Positions 44,621 through 57,456 of a stretch of 64,000 bases of DNA are shown piece after piece. The stretch is from assembly GCA_023374025.1 (NCBI GenBank), contig SIJG01000010.1:2315633-2379632 (forward strand), in the 5' to 3' direction. The translations under genes were made by a program, and so were the position numbers. Below the pieces are notes generated by a model. The model saw only the letters and a list, made by a program, of their open reading frames with translations. It did no database searches and had not been told where the DNA came from. The DNA comes from Heterodera schachtii. Its lineage: Eukaryota > Nematoda > Chromadorea > Rhabditida > Heteroderidae. Within the stretch, counting starts at the first letter, position 1, and the number at the start of each line of letters is the position of its first letter.

Positions 44621-45508
44621 GTCATTTTTTGTTGGTGGCATATTCTACATTTAATTACTTATACATATATGTGTGCATTTTTGTGATGATTGTTGCATTT
44701 CCTTATGTGGAAAACGGAACACATTGTGTGGTGTGGTGGTGAAAAAAAACAAAAAATTCATGAAAATTTCATGGCAAAATAAGGAAAATTTATGATCATT
44801 TTGTCCACATTTTCTTCATTTTGCCATGAAATAAAAAAAAAAGATGTTCAAAATCCTGGCCATTCCTTTAAATTACTTTTTTGTACATTTTTGATTTCGA
44901 ACAAATTTTGGTCAATTCCAAACAGCCAAAATAATTCTGATCATGATCAGTTTTGCTGATCAATAGAAGCATTTTCTTGTATAAATTGAACATCTTTTGT
45001 TAAATGCGATAATAAGGCACATAAAAATATAACAAATTTAAAATTAAAATTAAAAAACAAAAAAATGATGGGCACATTTAAAAATGGGATTTCGGTGATG
45101 TGGTGAAGGGGGGGGGGATAAATTGGAGACAATGCTAATCGGCACTTAAAAGCTGAATAGACTTTTGTGTGGGTGGGTGTTCTGTTTATGCTTTTCAAAA
45201 AAAAATGGGCTTCCAATTGATCAGCCGATGTGTGGGAGTGCCAAAATTGTTTTTTGGCAAAATGTTTAAATTTGGCACAAAAAATTCAAATTTAAAATCT
45301 TCCCATTCCCTGGCTAAGCCCAAGCATCATCAGCTGATTTGTGGTGGTGAAATTTCAATTAATTAAATCAAAAAAAAACATTTTGTATTTCCCCCAAATT
45401 TGCGCGCTGTTTCATCATTCGGTGGTGCCTTTTCCTTATCATTATTATCATCAATCAATAATTTTCGGATCAATCAATAATCGCGCGGTTTCACCCCTGA
45501 TCAATTGA

Positions 45509-48500
45509 TCATTGCTCGTCCTCCAGCACGTACACCTTCGGCGAGTTGGACTTGTTGGTCACAACGGACGAGCGGTGCTTGGCACGGATCAGGTGGAGAC
45601 TAAAACAAATAAATGAATTTCCTCCCTGGATAAAAGTCTTTGAAATTAATCAGATTATAGTCAATGATTGATTTGATGGAAGGTAATCAGATAGATTTCG
45701 GTCATTGATTATTATTAAAGGATTTTGAGCCAATCACTGATTAGATTCGATCAATGGTTCTGATCAAAATCTAATATTGATTTGGCCTCTAATCAGGTAA
45801 TGGAACATTTGATCACTCTTTGTGATCAGTGCAAAGAAAATTATGGTCAATGTAAGTAAGCAAAATCAGTGAATGCCCTATGACCGTGTTCATCACCTGC
45901 TCTCCGCTTGGTCAGCACGTCCTTCCGCGTCCTCCAACTCGCGTTGGTATCGGCGCACGCGTTGCAAGTTTTGCATGGTGACAGCCTCCTGAAAATTTAT
46001 GCAAAATTTTTTTTAAATTTCATTTGTCATCCTACCGCTTCGCCCAATTGTCTCTTTTGGATGTTCAGCTTCTCCAGCAATCGGTCCGCTGTGTCTTGGG
46101 CCATGATGAAGTTCTACAAAATGTGTCCGAAAATTAATTGATTAATTTAATATATTTAATTGATTGATTGATCAGTGTCTTGCCTTGTGCTCCTCGTCGA
46201 TTTGCATTTGCATTTCCCTTAAAAATGGATTTATTGCTTTACTCTCTACAAATAACAACTGATCAGTGGTATGTATACCCAAATAACCCTTACAAATTAG
46301 ATTTTTGATCACGGGTATGGTTTAATTGTTGATAAATTGTTAATTCTAAATTGATCAATTTTTATTTTCTGATCAGAATTTAAAAGATTATCACTGGAAT
46401 GATCGATTGATTCTGGTCAGAGTTTGTGATTGATCTGATCCTTAGTTTGATCTTTTGGTTTCTGATCATTGATGGATTAATCACTTATCTCGACTTAATA
46501 CTCAAACACATTTTCCGATCACTGATCAGTGATAACCACAGTAATGTTTTCCTTTCCTTCTAATAATCCCGATCAGTTTGCCAACTTAATCATCACCTAT
46601 AATTTGACCAATTAAAAGCTTACTTGATGCGACGGTCCTTCTTGCGCAGCGCGTTTTGCGTCTCCTTGTGGCGGCGCGTCTCCTCGTCAAGTGCAGTCTC
46701 CAGATCACGAATGCGCGTCTCCAGCTTGGCAATCACGCGCTTGCCGCCCAACAGCGCAGCGGCCTCCGCCTCTTGGATTTGTACCTGCAGCTGCTTCACC
46801 TGCTCCTCAAGCGACTTGCGCAGCGCGTCAATTTTCATCGAGTGCTCCTGCTCCTCATGCAGTTGTTCCACCGCACGCGCTGCGTCCGCCAACGCGCGGT
46901 TTGCACTGCAACACAAATATAGCGCATAACTCGTGTACGAGTCATGTGTAAGCCCTGCGCACGCACGACCGCTTACCGTTCGTCTGCTGCGTGCAGTTCC
47001 TTGGTTGCCTCGTCCAAGTCCGCTTGTGCAGTGGACAGCTCGGTCTCCAGCTTGTTCTTGATTGCAGTCAGGTTGTTGTTGATGGATTGCAGGTCGTTGA
47101 TGCTGAAATTATTGTAGCGGGGTTGAACAGCTTGCACACCCAATGCATGAAGTGTGCACAAATTTCCCTTACCGTCCGTGCGCCTCCTCGAGGTCCAACT
47201 CGGCCTGCTTGCGTGCGCGCACCGCGTTGTCCAGCGCAGTCTTGCACTCCTCCAGCTCGGCCGCCAGTGCGGACACTTTGCGTTGGGCAAGCGCGTACTG
47301 CACGTGACAAAAATAAATACAATGAGTCACACGCTCGCACTCAAGCTGACCTGGTCCAGCGTTTGCTGCAACTGGCGCTGCGTGTCCTCCAGGCTGGCCT
47401 GCAACACCTTGAGCTGCTCGCTCTGCTTCTTGATAGTCTTCTGTGCCTCGATGTTGGCACGGTTCAAATTGTCTGTGTAGCGTAATTAGACATAATTAAT
47501 TTACATAATTAGTTAATTAATTAGTATCGTAATAAAAATAACTAATTAATAAATTATTAATTGCTTCTTAATTAATATGATAGAATAACAGTTGATCAGC
47601 ACTTACCGACGGTCATTTCCAGCTCCGCAATTTCGGCCTGGTATTTCTTCTTCAGGCGTGAAATTTCTGCCTTCATTCGGGCCTCTAAATTTTTAAATAC
47701 CATTATCATTAACATTGATCTAACTAAAGTTTAATATTATCACACTATCAGTTATCAGTGATCACAGAATTCACTGACCCGCGTCCGCTAGCGCTGCAGT
47801 CAGTCGGTCAATCTCGAACTGCATGTTCTTGCGCAGGTTCTCAATCTCCTCCTCCTTCTCCTGCAGGCGGCGTTCCATCTCAATGCGGAGCGCTTGCAGC
47901 TCGGCCAGTGCACGATGCGCGCGGTTCTCCGCGTCGCGTCGTGCCGCGTCCGCCTCTTTCAGCGCAGTTTGCAGCTCACGGATCTCACCCGCCAGGCGTG
48001 CATTCTGAATGGAATTTTGCACGTTTGTAAAATGTAATTTTAAATGCGCAGAGACGTGCGCACGCATGTGCATACCTCCAGGTCCAGTTCGTGCAGCTTG
48101 CGGTTGGCGTCCGCAAGCGCTTCCTTGGCCTCGTGCAGGTCGTCCTGCAATTTTTTGTTTTCACGCGCAAGTGCCTCCTTCTGCTCGACGGCCTTCTCGT
48201 ACAGGTGCTTCATCTTCTGAAGCTCGGCGAGTGCGCCGCGTAGCTCACGTTGCCTGGGAATTTGAAAATTTCATAAATTTTCTAAAATTTTTTTTTACGT
48301 GTTCTCAAGCTCTACGGTCAATTCATCGATGCGTTGTTTCAGCTCCGCCACCGTACGCTCCAGTTGCTCCTATACGGTAATGATTATTATACGCATGTTA
48401 TGGTGCCAGGTTCGGGTTCGAATTCCCCATATTCCGTCTTGTTTGGAATTGACCCTTATTAGTCTATGGATTCACTCCCGGTCCATTTCTGGCACCAATT

Positions 48501-51500
48501 AGTCCCGAGTCTTTCGACTGGGACCATGATTAGCATAAAGATTTTCGTCTTGATTGAATTCCTAATCTTCTCTATTGTGAGTCTGATTAGTCCCCACTGA
48601 AAGCCTAATTAGTCTTGACTGAAAGCCTTATTAGTCTCGACTTAATGTCTAATTTGTCTCGATTGCCCCTTTTCGACCTTTGCCCGCTCCAGTATGGCGA
48701 TGGTATTCTGCGCCTTCTCCAGGTCCACGATGAGCACTTCGACCTCGGACTGCAAGCGCGACTTGGCCTTCTCCAGCTGCGAAATCTTTTGCAGCATCTG
48801 AAAATCTGGGGTGTTACGGTCGTCAAAACATGCCAAAATCATCTACCGCTTAAACGCAGTCAAAGATATGCCTTGCCCCAAAGATGCCCTGGCACCCAAT
48901 TACGTGCTTAATATCCCTGTCGCTGGGATGGACGAAAGCCTAATACCTATATTTAATTTTTAATTTACCCTTAATTAATCACCCTAACATTCCCTAAAGA
49001 GTCCCTATTAAAGCCCTCCTTTCCCGCACCCAAATGATTACCGAATTCTATACCGGACCGGCATCCTATGATTCGCCGTCCCGCCCACCAAATAATGCCA
49101 TAGGGAATCTACAGGTGCCCGGTCCTTGGTGTGCCTCAGCCCCAAATTAACACCCAAACATCCGTAATGACTCCCTATTAAAGCCCCCTCCCCTCTAATT
49201 GTGCCACCGTCCGTCCAACGTACAATTTCGATTTGTTCCTCATATTCGGCCTGCTTCTGCATCATCTTCTTGCGCAGATCCTCCACTTCCTCGTGGTGCA
49301 GTGCCACTTCAGCGTCAAATTTGCTCTTCCATTGCGAAATTTCGGTGTTTGCCAGCGACAGTTTGTGCTCCGCTTCCTGTGAAAATATTTTGATCACAAT
49401 TTTTTTCGTACAGTACCGAGCCGCCCACCGTTGGTATACGGTAAATAATGCCAATGACAGTTTTGGAAATTAGTGAGTGACCTACTGTTAGTTGGGTTAT
49501 TACGCTTATACGGATTACGGTATGTATCTGGGAAAAGCATCAAATTGACTCGGGAAAAGCTTCATAATTATATTTTGATCACTCTAATCAGCTAAAAAAG
49601 TTGCTGACCGCGCGTGCAGCAGATTCCTCGTCCAGCGCGGTGCGCACGGCGTCAAGCTCCAGCTGCACTTGGTGCAGTTGCGCTTGCATTTGCGAGCGCT
49701 CGCGTTCCGCGTCCTCCAGGCGGCGGCGCGCCTCCTCCAGCTGTTGGGCCAGCTGGTACTTGACGTGCTGCAGGTTGTCCAGCTGCACCTTTTGGTCATG
49801 CACTTCCTTGAGCAGGTCTGCAAGAGTATGTCAAATTAGTCATGGATAATTAATAATTATACGAAGGAATTAATTAATTATCACTCAATTAAATTTGAAT
49901 TGCAATATAATTAAATGATAATGGAATTAACATTAAAAAAACAATTAACACGTAAAATTTAAAATTCCTGAAAATAGAAATTCGCACGGAAATTTGAAAA
50001 ATTTAATTGTCGAGCAAAAAAGGTGCCATAAAAATTAATTAGCATTAAATTAGAGTGAAATTGCCACAAACAATTAATGCCTAATTGCCTCATAAATTAA
50101 TGATAGCCATAATTTTTTTTTTACCATTGTTTTCCGCTTGGAGACGTTGGCGTTGTTGGGCCAAGTCGTTGACATGCTTGTTCAAGTCTTCCACCCTTGA
50201 AGTTTTTCGTTTTTTTTTTTTGATATTTCTCCAATTTTCACTTGTTGGCCAAGTCGATGGCCTGGGCCTCGAAGCGTTCTGCAGCCTTTTCCGCTGCATG
50301 CTTTTCCTTCTGCACTTGATCAATGGTGGCGGTCAGTTCGATCACTTCGTGCTGCAGGCGCTGGCGCTCGCGATCAATCCTGAAAGTGATCAGCGATTTG
50401 GGCACATAAATATGATAATCATCGCGACAAACCGAATTGTTGATCTGGGTATCTAATCAGTCAGAATAGCCCCAATTTTTGGGGGGTTTTCCTCATGGTA
50501 ATTATGCTATAATTAAGCAAATTGATTCACAAAAATTCAGCCATTTGAAAGCCTCTAAATTTTCCACCCCTATAAAATTAATTATTATTACTTGGCATTT
50601 TTCTTTTGCAATCCCTCAATTTGCTCGTTGTAGTCCAGGCAAGCATCCTGAAAAAGTGCACAAAATGAAATGCATATTTTAATTAATTAATTATGTACGT
50701 TTTTCACCCAAAATGGCCCATCAAAATCTCTCAGAAATCAGATTAATGCCCACAAATGCTTTACGTTGTGCTTCTTGCGCAGCACGTTCAATGCGTCCTC
50801 GGCCTCCAACTGAGACTCTTCCAACAGTTTGCGCAACTTTTGCAGCTCCGCCTCACGCTTTCGGTTGGCTTCGATCTAAAATTAAAAAAAAATTTCAAAT
50901 TCTTTATTTTAAAAATTTAAATTGGCACAGACTTGTTGGTCGGTTGTGCCCTCGGCATCATCTAAAACAAAATGTGAGCAAATGTTGGCATAATGCCATC
51001 AATTGGTGGCCATGTCACGCCCTTAAATGCAACTTACCAAGACGGTCAGTGAGCGCGATCAGTTGCACGCTGAGGTCGGCACGTTCACGCTCAATCTGCA
51101 GGGAAATTTTTGAAATTTCATTTTTTGAAAATTCCCCCTAATTAGGGAGTGCCATCAAACCAACCCGGTTGCGCAGCTCGCGCTCCGACTCCAAGTCCTC
51201 TTGCAGCAGGCGGATTTTGTCCTCCAGACGAGTCAAGCTGCCCAGGTCAGCCACGGACATGGCGCCGAACGGAGCGCCGCCGGCGAAGGCACTGACAAAT
51301 TTTTGGAGAAATATAAATGGCATGGCATAGAGAAACGAGATTTGACAAGGAAGAGACTATGATATTTATTCAGGTGCCTGAGGGTACGGTAAATTTCTGT
51401 TTTTCGAGCCTCAGCGAATAATTTAACGAATGATTTGCTTTTGGCACTGTGTAAAAGAATAGAATTACTACGATCACTCACCTCATTGAGGGCGATTTGT

Positions 51501-51549
51501 AGAGGGCCCCTCCGGCAGTGCTTGGACTACGGTACAGTGAGTTGCTCAT
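45509..51549 (-). CDS. unc-15: Paramyosin (UNC-15)
   Basis: Paramyosin forms the core of invertebrate thick filaments. Twenty-three exons give 881 residues, essentially the C. elegans length: 51549-51482, 51291-51165, 51095-51038, 50961-50933, 50875-50765, 50647-50592, 50379-50242, 50195-50125, 49817-49609, 49376-49224, 48797-48678, 48369-48299, 48253-48076, 48004-47776, 47684-47607, 47472-47351, 47297-47173, 47102-46977, 46905-46624, 46217-46184, 46113-46036, 45988-45897 and 45599-45509 (TGA). All are in phase. The short N-terminal head has Ser-Pro repeats (LYRSPS, LYKSPSM), the usual site of phosphorylation; the rest is a continuous coiled coil with heptads and alternating charge, beginning at [13 protein letters not shown]. 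The C-terminal head ends KVYVLEDEQ. There is no myosin motor. The intron after DEEHK (46184) starts GCAAGA, a GC donor. Exon 4 is only 29 bases. Confidence 0.98.
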
Positions 51550-54500
51550 CGTGGGAGGGTACGGTGGTCAACCGGCACAGACAGACAGCAGGAGAAGCGG
51601 ATTTGGAGGTGGTGGTGGGACGGAAAATTTGAAAGCAGCCGCGCTTTAACGGGGGACAAAATACGTTTTATCAGTAGAGCTTGTGAGCGGGTTCTGATCA
51701 AGTCTGATCAGACAATGAAAAACAAAATTAAATAATACGATAACGTATTGAGTTTGGGACGGAAATGCCATTGCTTAGGGTTGATTCTGGCACAATTTAC
51801 CCAATTTGGGTACTGATTGATGGCCAGTTTAGACCACAAAAAGTGATTGAAATTGAATTGCAGGTTTGATAATCGGGATTCAGTCGTTATAAATGATCGG
51901 TGATCGGCATTTTATAGAGGGTTCCGAGATTAACGAAAGATTTCAAACAGTTTTGTCTCAGTGTCAATCATAAATGCCTTAACCCGAATGAAGTGGATAA
52001 GGATACAAATGCCGACAGAGACATAATGCCAAAATTGACTGATCAGGCGAAAGCTGATTAGTGAATGAGTGATCAAACACATTATTAGTGGGAAATGTAG
52101 GCATCAATTTGAAATTCAAATATAATAAGCCATGTTTATTAAAATCGAAGCTAATAAGGGGATGGGATGGGCTGTGCTTATCCATCTGGCAATAAAAATT
52201 TGTCATGCGAAATTGGACACCAAAACCAAACTTTTAGAAAAAAATATTAAATCAAATTAATTAAATCGCAGTGAATGTGCCGCGCCATAGTAAAAATCGC
52301 TTCTCTTCTGTGCCTAAAACAAAACATCATTTTGTTTATAAAAGTGGGCGGCTGGTTTAAGCCAGCCGCTTATTGTGTGGGTCGGCTGGCAGAAAGGCGG
52401 AAACGTGAAGACAAAAATGAACACAAATCCATCCCATCCCCCGGGGGGTGGGGTTAGCATTTGGCCAAGGCGGGGGCGTAAGAGCGGCTCCCGTAACTTT
52501 CCCCATTTTCCCCCCTAGCGGATGAGTTGTCCCGAAAATTCCTTTTTTCCCTTAAAGCTGGGTACCCAGGCCGGCTTTTTCTTGGCCATTTGACTGACGA
52601 CAACGGATGCTTTTGGGCGGCGGCTTGCTGATCCGAGAATCGTCTTCAGTCCTCCACATAAATCGGGCGGGAGTTTGGTTGGTTGGTTTGGTGGGAGTGA
52701 AATTGGTTGATCCAAGTGGGGGGGGGGGATTTGGCGGGGTGGGGAAGCTTCTCCGCTCCTTCCCGCCCCAACAAAGTTTCCTCCCCTCCCGACTTAAACT
52801 CTCGAGCGCATCGGCAGCCACACATTCTCGAAGAATAATGGAGGCAAGAGCAATTGGAGACAGACGACGGCCCGGCCAAGCGAGGGGGGGGGGGGAAGCA
52901 CTCACTGATTCACTGCTTCGGCAGATCAGCCGGGAGATGAAGCCGGGGACAGATGCTCACCCTTACTCCCTCCCCCCGCTATATCCCGTCTTAAAATGCT
53001 TCTTCTCCTCCACCCGCTTTATCCCCTTGCCTCTCTGTGCTTTTCCTCGTCTCTAATGCTTCTCCTTCTCCATGCTTTTCCTCCTCCCGCCTATCTACGC
53101 TTTTCCTCCTCAATGTCTCCAAAATGCTTCTTCTCCCGCCCTCTTTGCCTTTGCTTGCTCACTCTATGCCCTCCTTCCTCTTCGGTGCCCAATTATTCAG
53201 AGAAAAAGTGTGAGAGAGGTGGAGCAGAAGGGATGAAGCAAAGATTGACAACAGGCATTATGTGACGAGCACACAACACCAATCACTCCTCTGCTTCTCT
53301 GACAGCAAGCAGCACTCTCTCCGATCATCGCACACACTCACTGAACATTATGCCATCTGGTCACCCTGCCGCTCCCATATGCAAGCACTCTCTCTCCAAC
53401 TCACTCTGCTTCTCTGCTCGCCTCTCTCCGATCAGTGAATACACACACGCACCACTCACTGAATGCTCTAATCAGCTAACTTCTTTCTGCTTCCGCCGCC
53501 ACCGCCTGGTGTTGATCTGTTTGGCCAGAAATGCTGTGTTAGCAAGCAGTGTGGTGGCTGTGTAAAATGAGCTTAAGCTACTGATAGTTCGGTCAAGGAG
53601 CTGAGGAAAAGCTGAGTGATCAGAAAATGGATTTGTTGGGGGGGGGTCGACGGATCAAAGCGGGGGAGGCTGATGGATCACCGAGTAAGAGGGGGATAAT
53701 GATGATCTGCACACCAACCATCCACCTTCCGGGGAGCTTATCCAATCCGACCCGATCGGAATGGAATGGATGTGATTTTAATTGTGGCAATTCCTTCTAA
53801 GGCGTGCCATTAACCGAAGAAGTGGCATTGCCCATGCCAACGATCGATCAGAGCCACTTTCGCCCATGAGAGTTTAGGCCAACATTTTTCAAAAACCAAC
53901 AAATATTTCCTGTTTCGCATTTCCTACAATAGAAAATTTAAAAAAACTCATGATGAGGAGGAGGTCACAATCCGGACAAAATTTCTGATTATAAATCATT
54001 TCCTGTTTTTCGGGCCCCTGCTCTTCCGGGCTTTAATTGACAAATGATAGTGGGTCTATATTAAAAAAATTTCATTTACGGCTCATTACTTTCTATTAAA
54101 AACACATTTGCGTCCAAAATATGCCGAGACTGAATTGATCGGGCCGGGATAGCCCCGGGAGGGCTTCTTCTCGCCAGCATCAGTTGGAGGCCACCGGGCC
54201 GGAGAGGGGGAAAAGAAGCATTCATTTAATGTGTTTGTGAGTCAGTCGGTTCGTTGTGCTTGGCTACCGGCACCACCCGGCGCGGAACATAAAGCCCAGC
54301 GGCGGCAGCAGCTGTCACCAGCAAGCAGCAGCCGAGTGAGGCAGCCGATCAGCAGCAGTTGAGTGAGTGAGTATGTGGCGATGGCTGTGATCAGTTCACA
54401 TTTGGCCCCACCAACAAAACATTCCCCCTCCCTTCTCCGCCGATCGGCTTTTCTCATATCCCATTGCTCGGGGGAGGCTTTTCCTCTCCCTCCGATCGGA

Positions 54501-55971
54501 TCCCACCCCGATCACTAGGCGGGGGAAGGGGTGTTTCCTCTTTCTCCGATCAGTTCCCTTCCATCCCTCCGGACGGAGAGGCTTTCCATCCCTTTCCGAT
54601 CTCCCCTTCGGTTTTTCCTTTCCTTCTGATCAGTTCCCTTCCCTCCTGTGTCGGCTTTTCCTCTCTCTCTCTCTCTCTCTTTCTCTGTCTCCTCCCTCCA
54701 ATTTTTTTGATTGGAAATGATCAGGCGGCGTCGGCAGTCGGATGAGTCAGGGCCAAGAACAAATCAGCACAGATGGAATTTGGGAAGAAATAATGATCGG
54801 AACAAAACTTTGTGGGCCAGCGCCAGCAAAAGTGCACCATCGCATTTCATTGAGTTAGGAAAAGTGATCACCACTCAAACTGAATTATGAAAAGCCAACC
54901 AAAATGGTATTTTGTTGGGAAAGTGATCAGAACTTGACGGCAAATTTGAGGCACGCTTGAAATTTAAATAATATAATTTCAAGAATTATTTGAAATTTCG
55001 AAAATGGTGGAAATTGTCAACAAAAATATGTTTAAATGCGATCACTAAACATTTATTACCCAGCAAAAAGGAGAATTAGTTTGCTTTTTCAATGAAACGA
55101 TCAGAAGGAGAGGAGAGACTGCTGATCAGGACAAGACTGAAAACGATCGGCTTATTAGGATAAGACAAAAGAATTGTGATAAAAAAAACTGTCTAACTCT
55201 TAGGGCCAAAAACAAATCAGAGAGACAAACAATGGAAGAAAAAATAATAATAAACCATGATCAAATTCATCATCATGGGAAGATTATCATGTAAGAAAAA
55301 ATGGGAGAATCTGATTAGGATTACACCTAGACAAAAAACTATTATCCGTGATGATCATAAAAGTGATCAGCAAAACAGGGGGAATTGATTTGTTGAGATC
55401 GTTTTTTGATAACCCATCTGTCTATCAATTTTTCAACTGATTTGACGCCAAAAATTTGACTGATTTATACGGTATGTACCGTTTCGGCGCCAGCCCAGTT
55501 TTCAGACTATAACTTTTTTCTTTGTTAACCAATCTAACATTCTTGGTATCATTCGAAAGCTTAACATGTTTAGTAGCTGTTTATAAGCTATTGCTTCGTG
55601 GTTAGACAATTACCAAAAAGTTATACATGAAAATTTCAAAAAAGTTAAAATTTTTGAATTTTTTCTTAATAACTTTTTCATAAGCGAAAAAATAAATAAA
55701 AATTTGTATTTGATTTAGAGTTAAGCGCCGACCCGATGCGGGGATTGCGAATATCAAAATTGGATGAGTTGTTTTGAAAATTTGTTTTTTTTCTCCCCGA
55801 CGGGGGTTTTTGTTGCTCCCCGACATTTTCTAAATTTCTCCAGCCACCCCCGACGACATTTGTCGGGGAATTTCCTCCCCCGATTCCCCGACTTTTCTTT
55901 CCCCGTGGGTCGGCGCTTAACCCTAAATTGATCTATTAGCATAGGTATGTATCTTTGAAACAATGTTAAAA
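51550..55971. other. Upstream region of paramyosin, CT/GATC-rich, no supported gene
   Basis: This should contain the muscle promoter of paramyosin. Seen here are imperfect tandem CT-rich repeats at 52970-53170 (units like AATGCTTCTTCTCC and GCTTTTCCTC) and at 54430-54700 (units like GCTTTTCCTCTCCCTCCGATC), G runs at 52718, 52885 and 53638, and TGATCA-rich DNA from 54.7 to 55.4 kb. Open frames of 60-150 codons overlap these repeats on both strands and look like composition effects. Confidence 0.45.
55715..55926. mobile_element. Inverted-repeat element (GTTAAGCGCCGACCC ends)
   Basis: Left arm TAGAGTTAAGCGCCGACCC and right arm GGGTCGGCGCTTAACCCTA are inverted copies with one or two mismatches, about 212 bp apart. 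The interior has several CCCCGAC/GTCGGGG motifs that could fold into a longer hairpin. It lies 46 bp past the stop codon of the C6-domain gene and is probably in its 3' untranslated region. Confidence 0.65.
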
Positions 55972-57456
55972 TTATGCTGAAATGCACTCCAATTCGGCCA
56001 CATTTGTCCCATTTCCGCCACCGGCGGTGGTCCATTGGCCTCCCGCGGTGCATTCCAACATCGTGCTGAGCTGGCCCGACCCGAACGTACTGCTGCCCAC
56101 GTCGTCGCTGGTCATGTTGTAGTACTGTATAATACAGAAAATTCAAATAAAGTACCCAGGAATATTTGGTACTACGGTGGTGCATTGGGCAGCAGTAAGA
56201 TACAGTAACCCATGTGCACGCGAAATGTGCCTTCTTTTTCGGCGTATATCAACAAAAAATATGCAATTTCAAGAGGATAATTTGAGAGAGGTGCCAAAAA
56301 ATACAATACCATGCCCAACTTACTGTACATTTACCATAATCACTACTTTTTGAATTTACCAAAAAATTGTCAAAATTTTCGCCCCTTGAATTGTTTATTT
56401 TTTTTGTATTTTATACCGTCAAAATGACTGCCGTTTCTGTGCCATTGCCCACACATTGCAGTGCCAATGAAATGCCTGCAAAAAACGTGGTATTCCAAAT
56501 TTTGATGTTGGCATTTTGTCCCAAATTTGGCCTAATTATTATAGGCACACATCGACTGCCACCGTTTGGCAATGTGCCAACACCGCCGCCGGCATTTGCC
56601 GTCTGCGTGATCGCCCGTGAATTGATTACGAGCCGACGGACGGGAAGTGGATGCTTAAAAAGGGATGGGAGATGACAGTCTGACTGATGGGCATTTAAAT
56701 TTTGAAAATTTCAAAAATTTCAAAAATTTAAATTAATGCCGGAAGCGATAAATTTTTTATTAAATAAATTATTTTTTTTTTCATTTTGACCTGACATTGA
56801 GTACAGTCCGCCAGAACGCCGGAAACAATCGCTGCTTTGAAAAAGGGACAAATGGTCTCATAATGATTGGCAAAGTCGGCACTAGTGGAGATTATACTCC
56901 CTTTTATGTCAAAATTTAATCTTATTTTTAATATTCAAAAGTCATGAAAACATGTTTCGGAAGGGTTTTAGAGGCTGCTGATGATCATGAATATGACAAT
57001 CATTTTGATCAATTCCCAATCCCTAAAACGAATTCGAAATAAAAGTCGAAAATTCAAGAAATTATTTCCGATCCTTTGTTCAAGTTCAGCAGGTTCGGCA
57101 TTTGTCGAACATTCGTGATAAGCGAACCCGAAACTGCCATGAACAAGAAATCAACAAAAAAAAAAATATTTTGTCATACAAATGGGCCCCCTTTTTGGTG
57201 TTTAAAAAGGAATAAAACTACCATTAAAACTCGACTCGTGGTCGAGAATTGGTCTGATCCCAAGAATCTTGAATCCGGTCTCTTTTTTACCCGCACCTTT
57301 GCCCCCCTCCAACTTGACGGGCGGCGATGTTTCGCTGCCCAGCGTGAATTCGTCGCTTCCGCTCGCGGTCGGCGTGCACGCGTTGACCACGGCAGCCATC
57401 GTCATGGCCACCAGAAGCAGCACGCGATTTGCGCAATAAAGGCGCGGAAAATGCAT
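55972..57456 (-). CDS. Secreted nematode C6-domain protein
   Basis: Four exons: 57456-57291, 56834-56791, 56602-56417 and 56124-55972 (TAA), in phase, about 182 residues. The N terminus is a signal peptide (VLLLVAMTMAAVVNAC), followed by a Ser/Thr/Glu linker. The C-terminal 120 residues fit the nematode C6 domain: a Cys-containing CTQCQ, SRCVP, LQCVGNG, an aromatic YYN with a following GSG, LECTAGGQW and a final LEC. This domain occurs in secreted or cuticle-associated nematode proteins of unknown function. Two alternatives remain: the first exon may end at 57298, and the third may begin at 56652 with an added stretch. Three possible N-glycosylation sites (NTT, NGT, NMT) are visible. Confidence 0.75.

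Larger units (their letters stand above)
43342..45508. other. Intergenic between astacin and paramyosin 3' ends
   Basis: Contains a possible solo-LTR-like module (43380-44000) and a TGATCA-rich tract (44140-44620), both listed separately. The rest is AT-rich. No coding exon was found. Confidence 0.5.

Noticed and set aside
46624..48030. Plus-strand frames rich in Ser, Ala and Cys opposite paramyosin
   Set aside because: They are antisense shadows of coiled-coil exons; the minus-strand reading is conserved over its full length.
48400..48445. B-box-like GGGTTCGAATTCCCC in a paramyosin intron
   Set aside because: No A-box lies at the right distance and no cloverleaf can be drawn.
52515..53265. 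Several frames of 66-149 residues on both strands upstream of paramyosin
   Set aside because: They overlap G runs and CT repeats, have no consistent splice signals and resemble nothing known.
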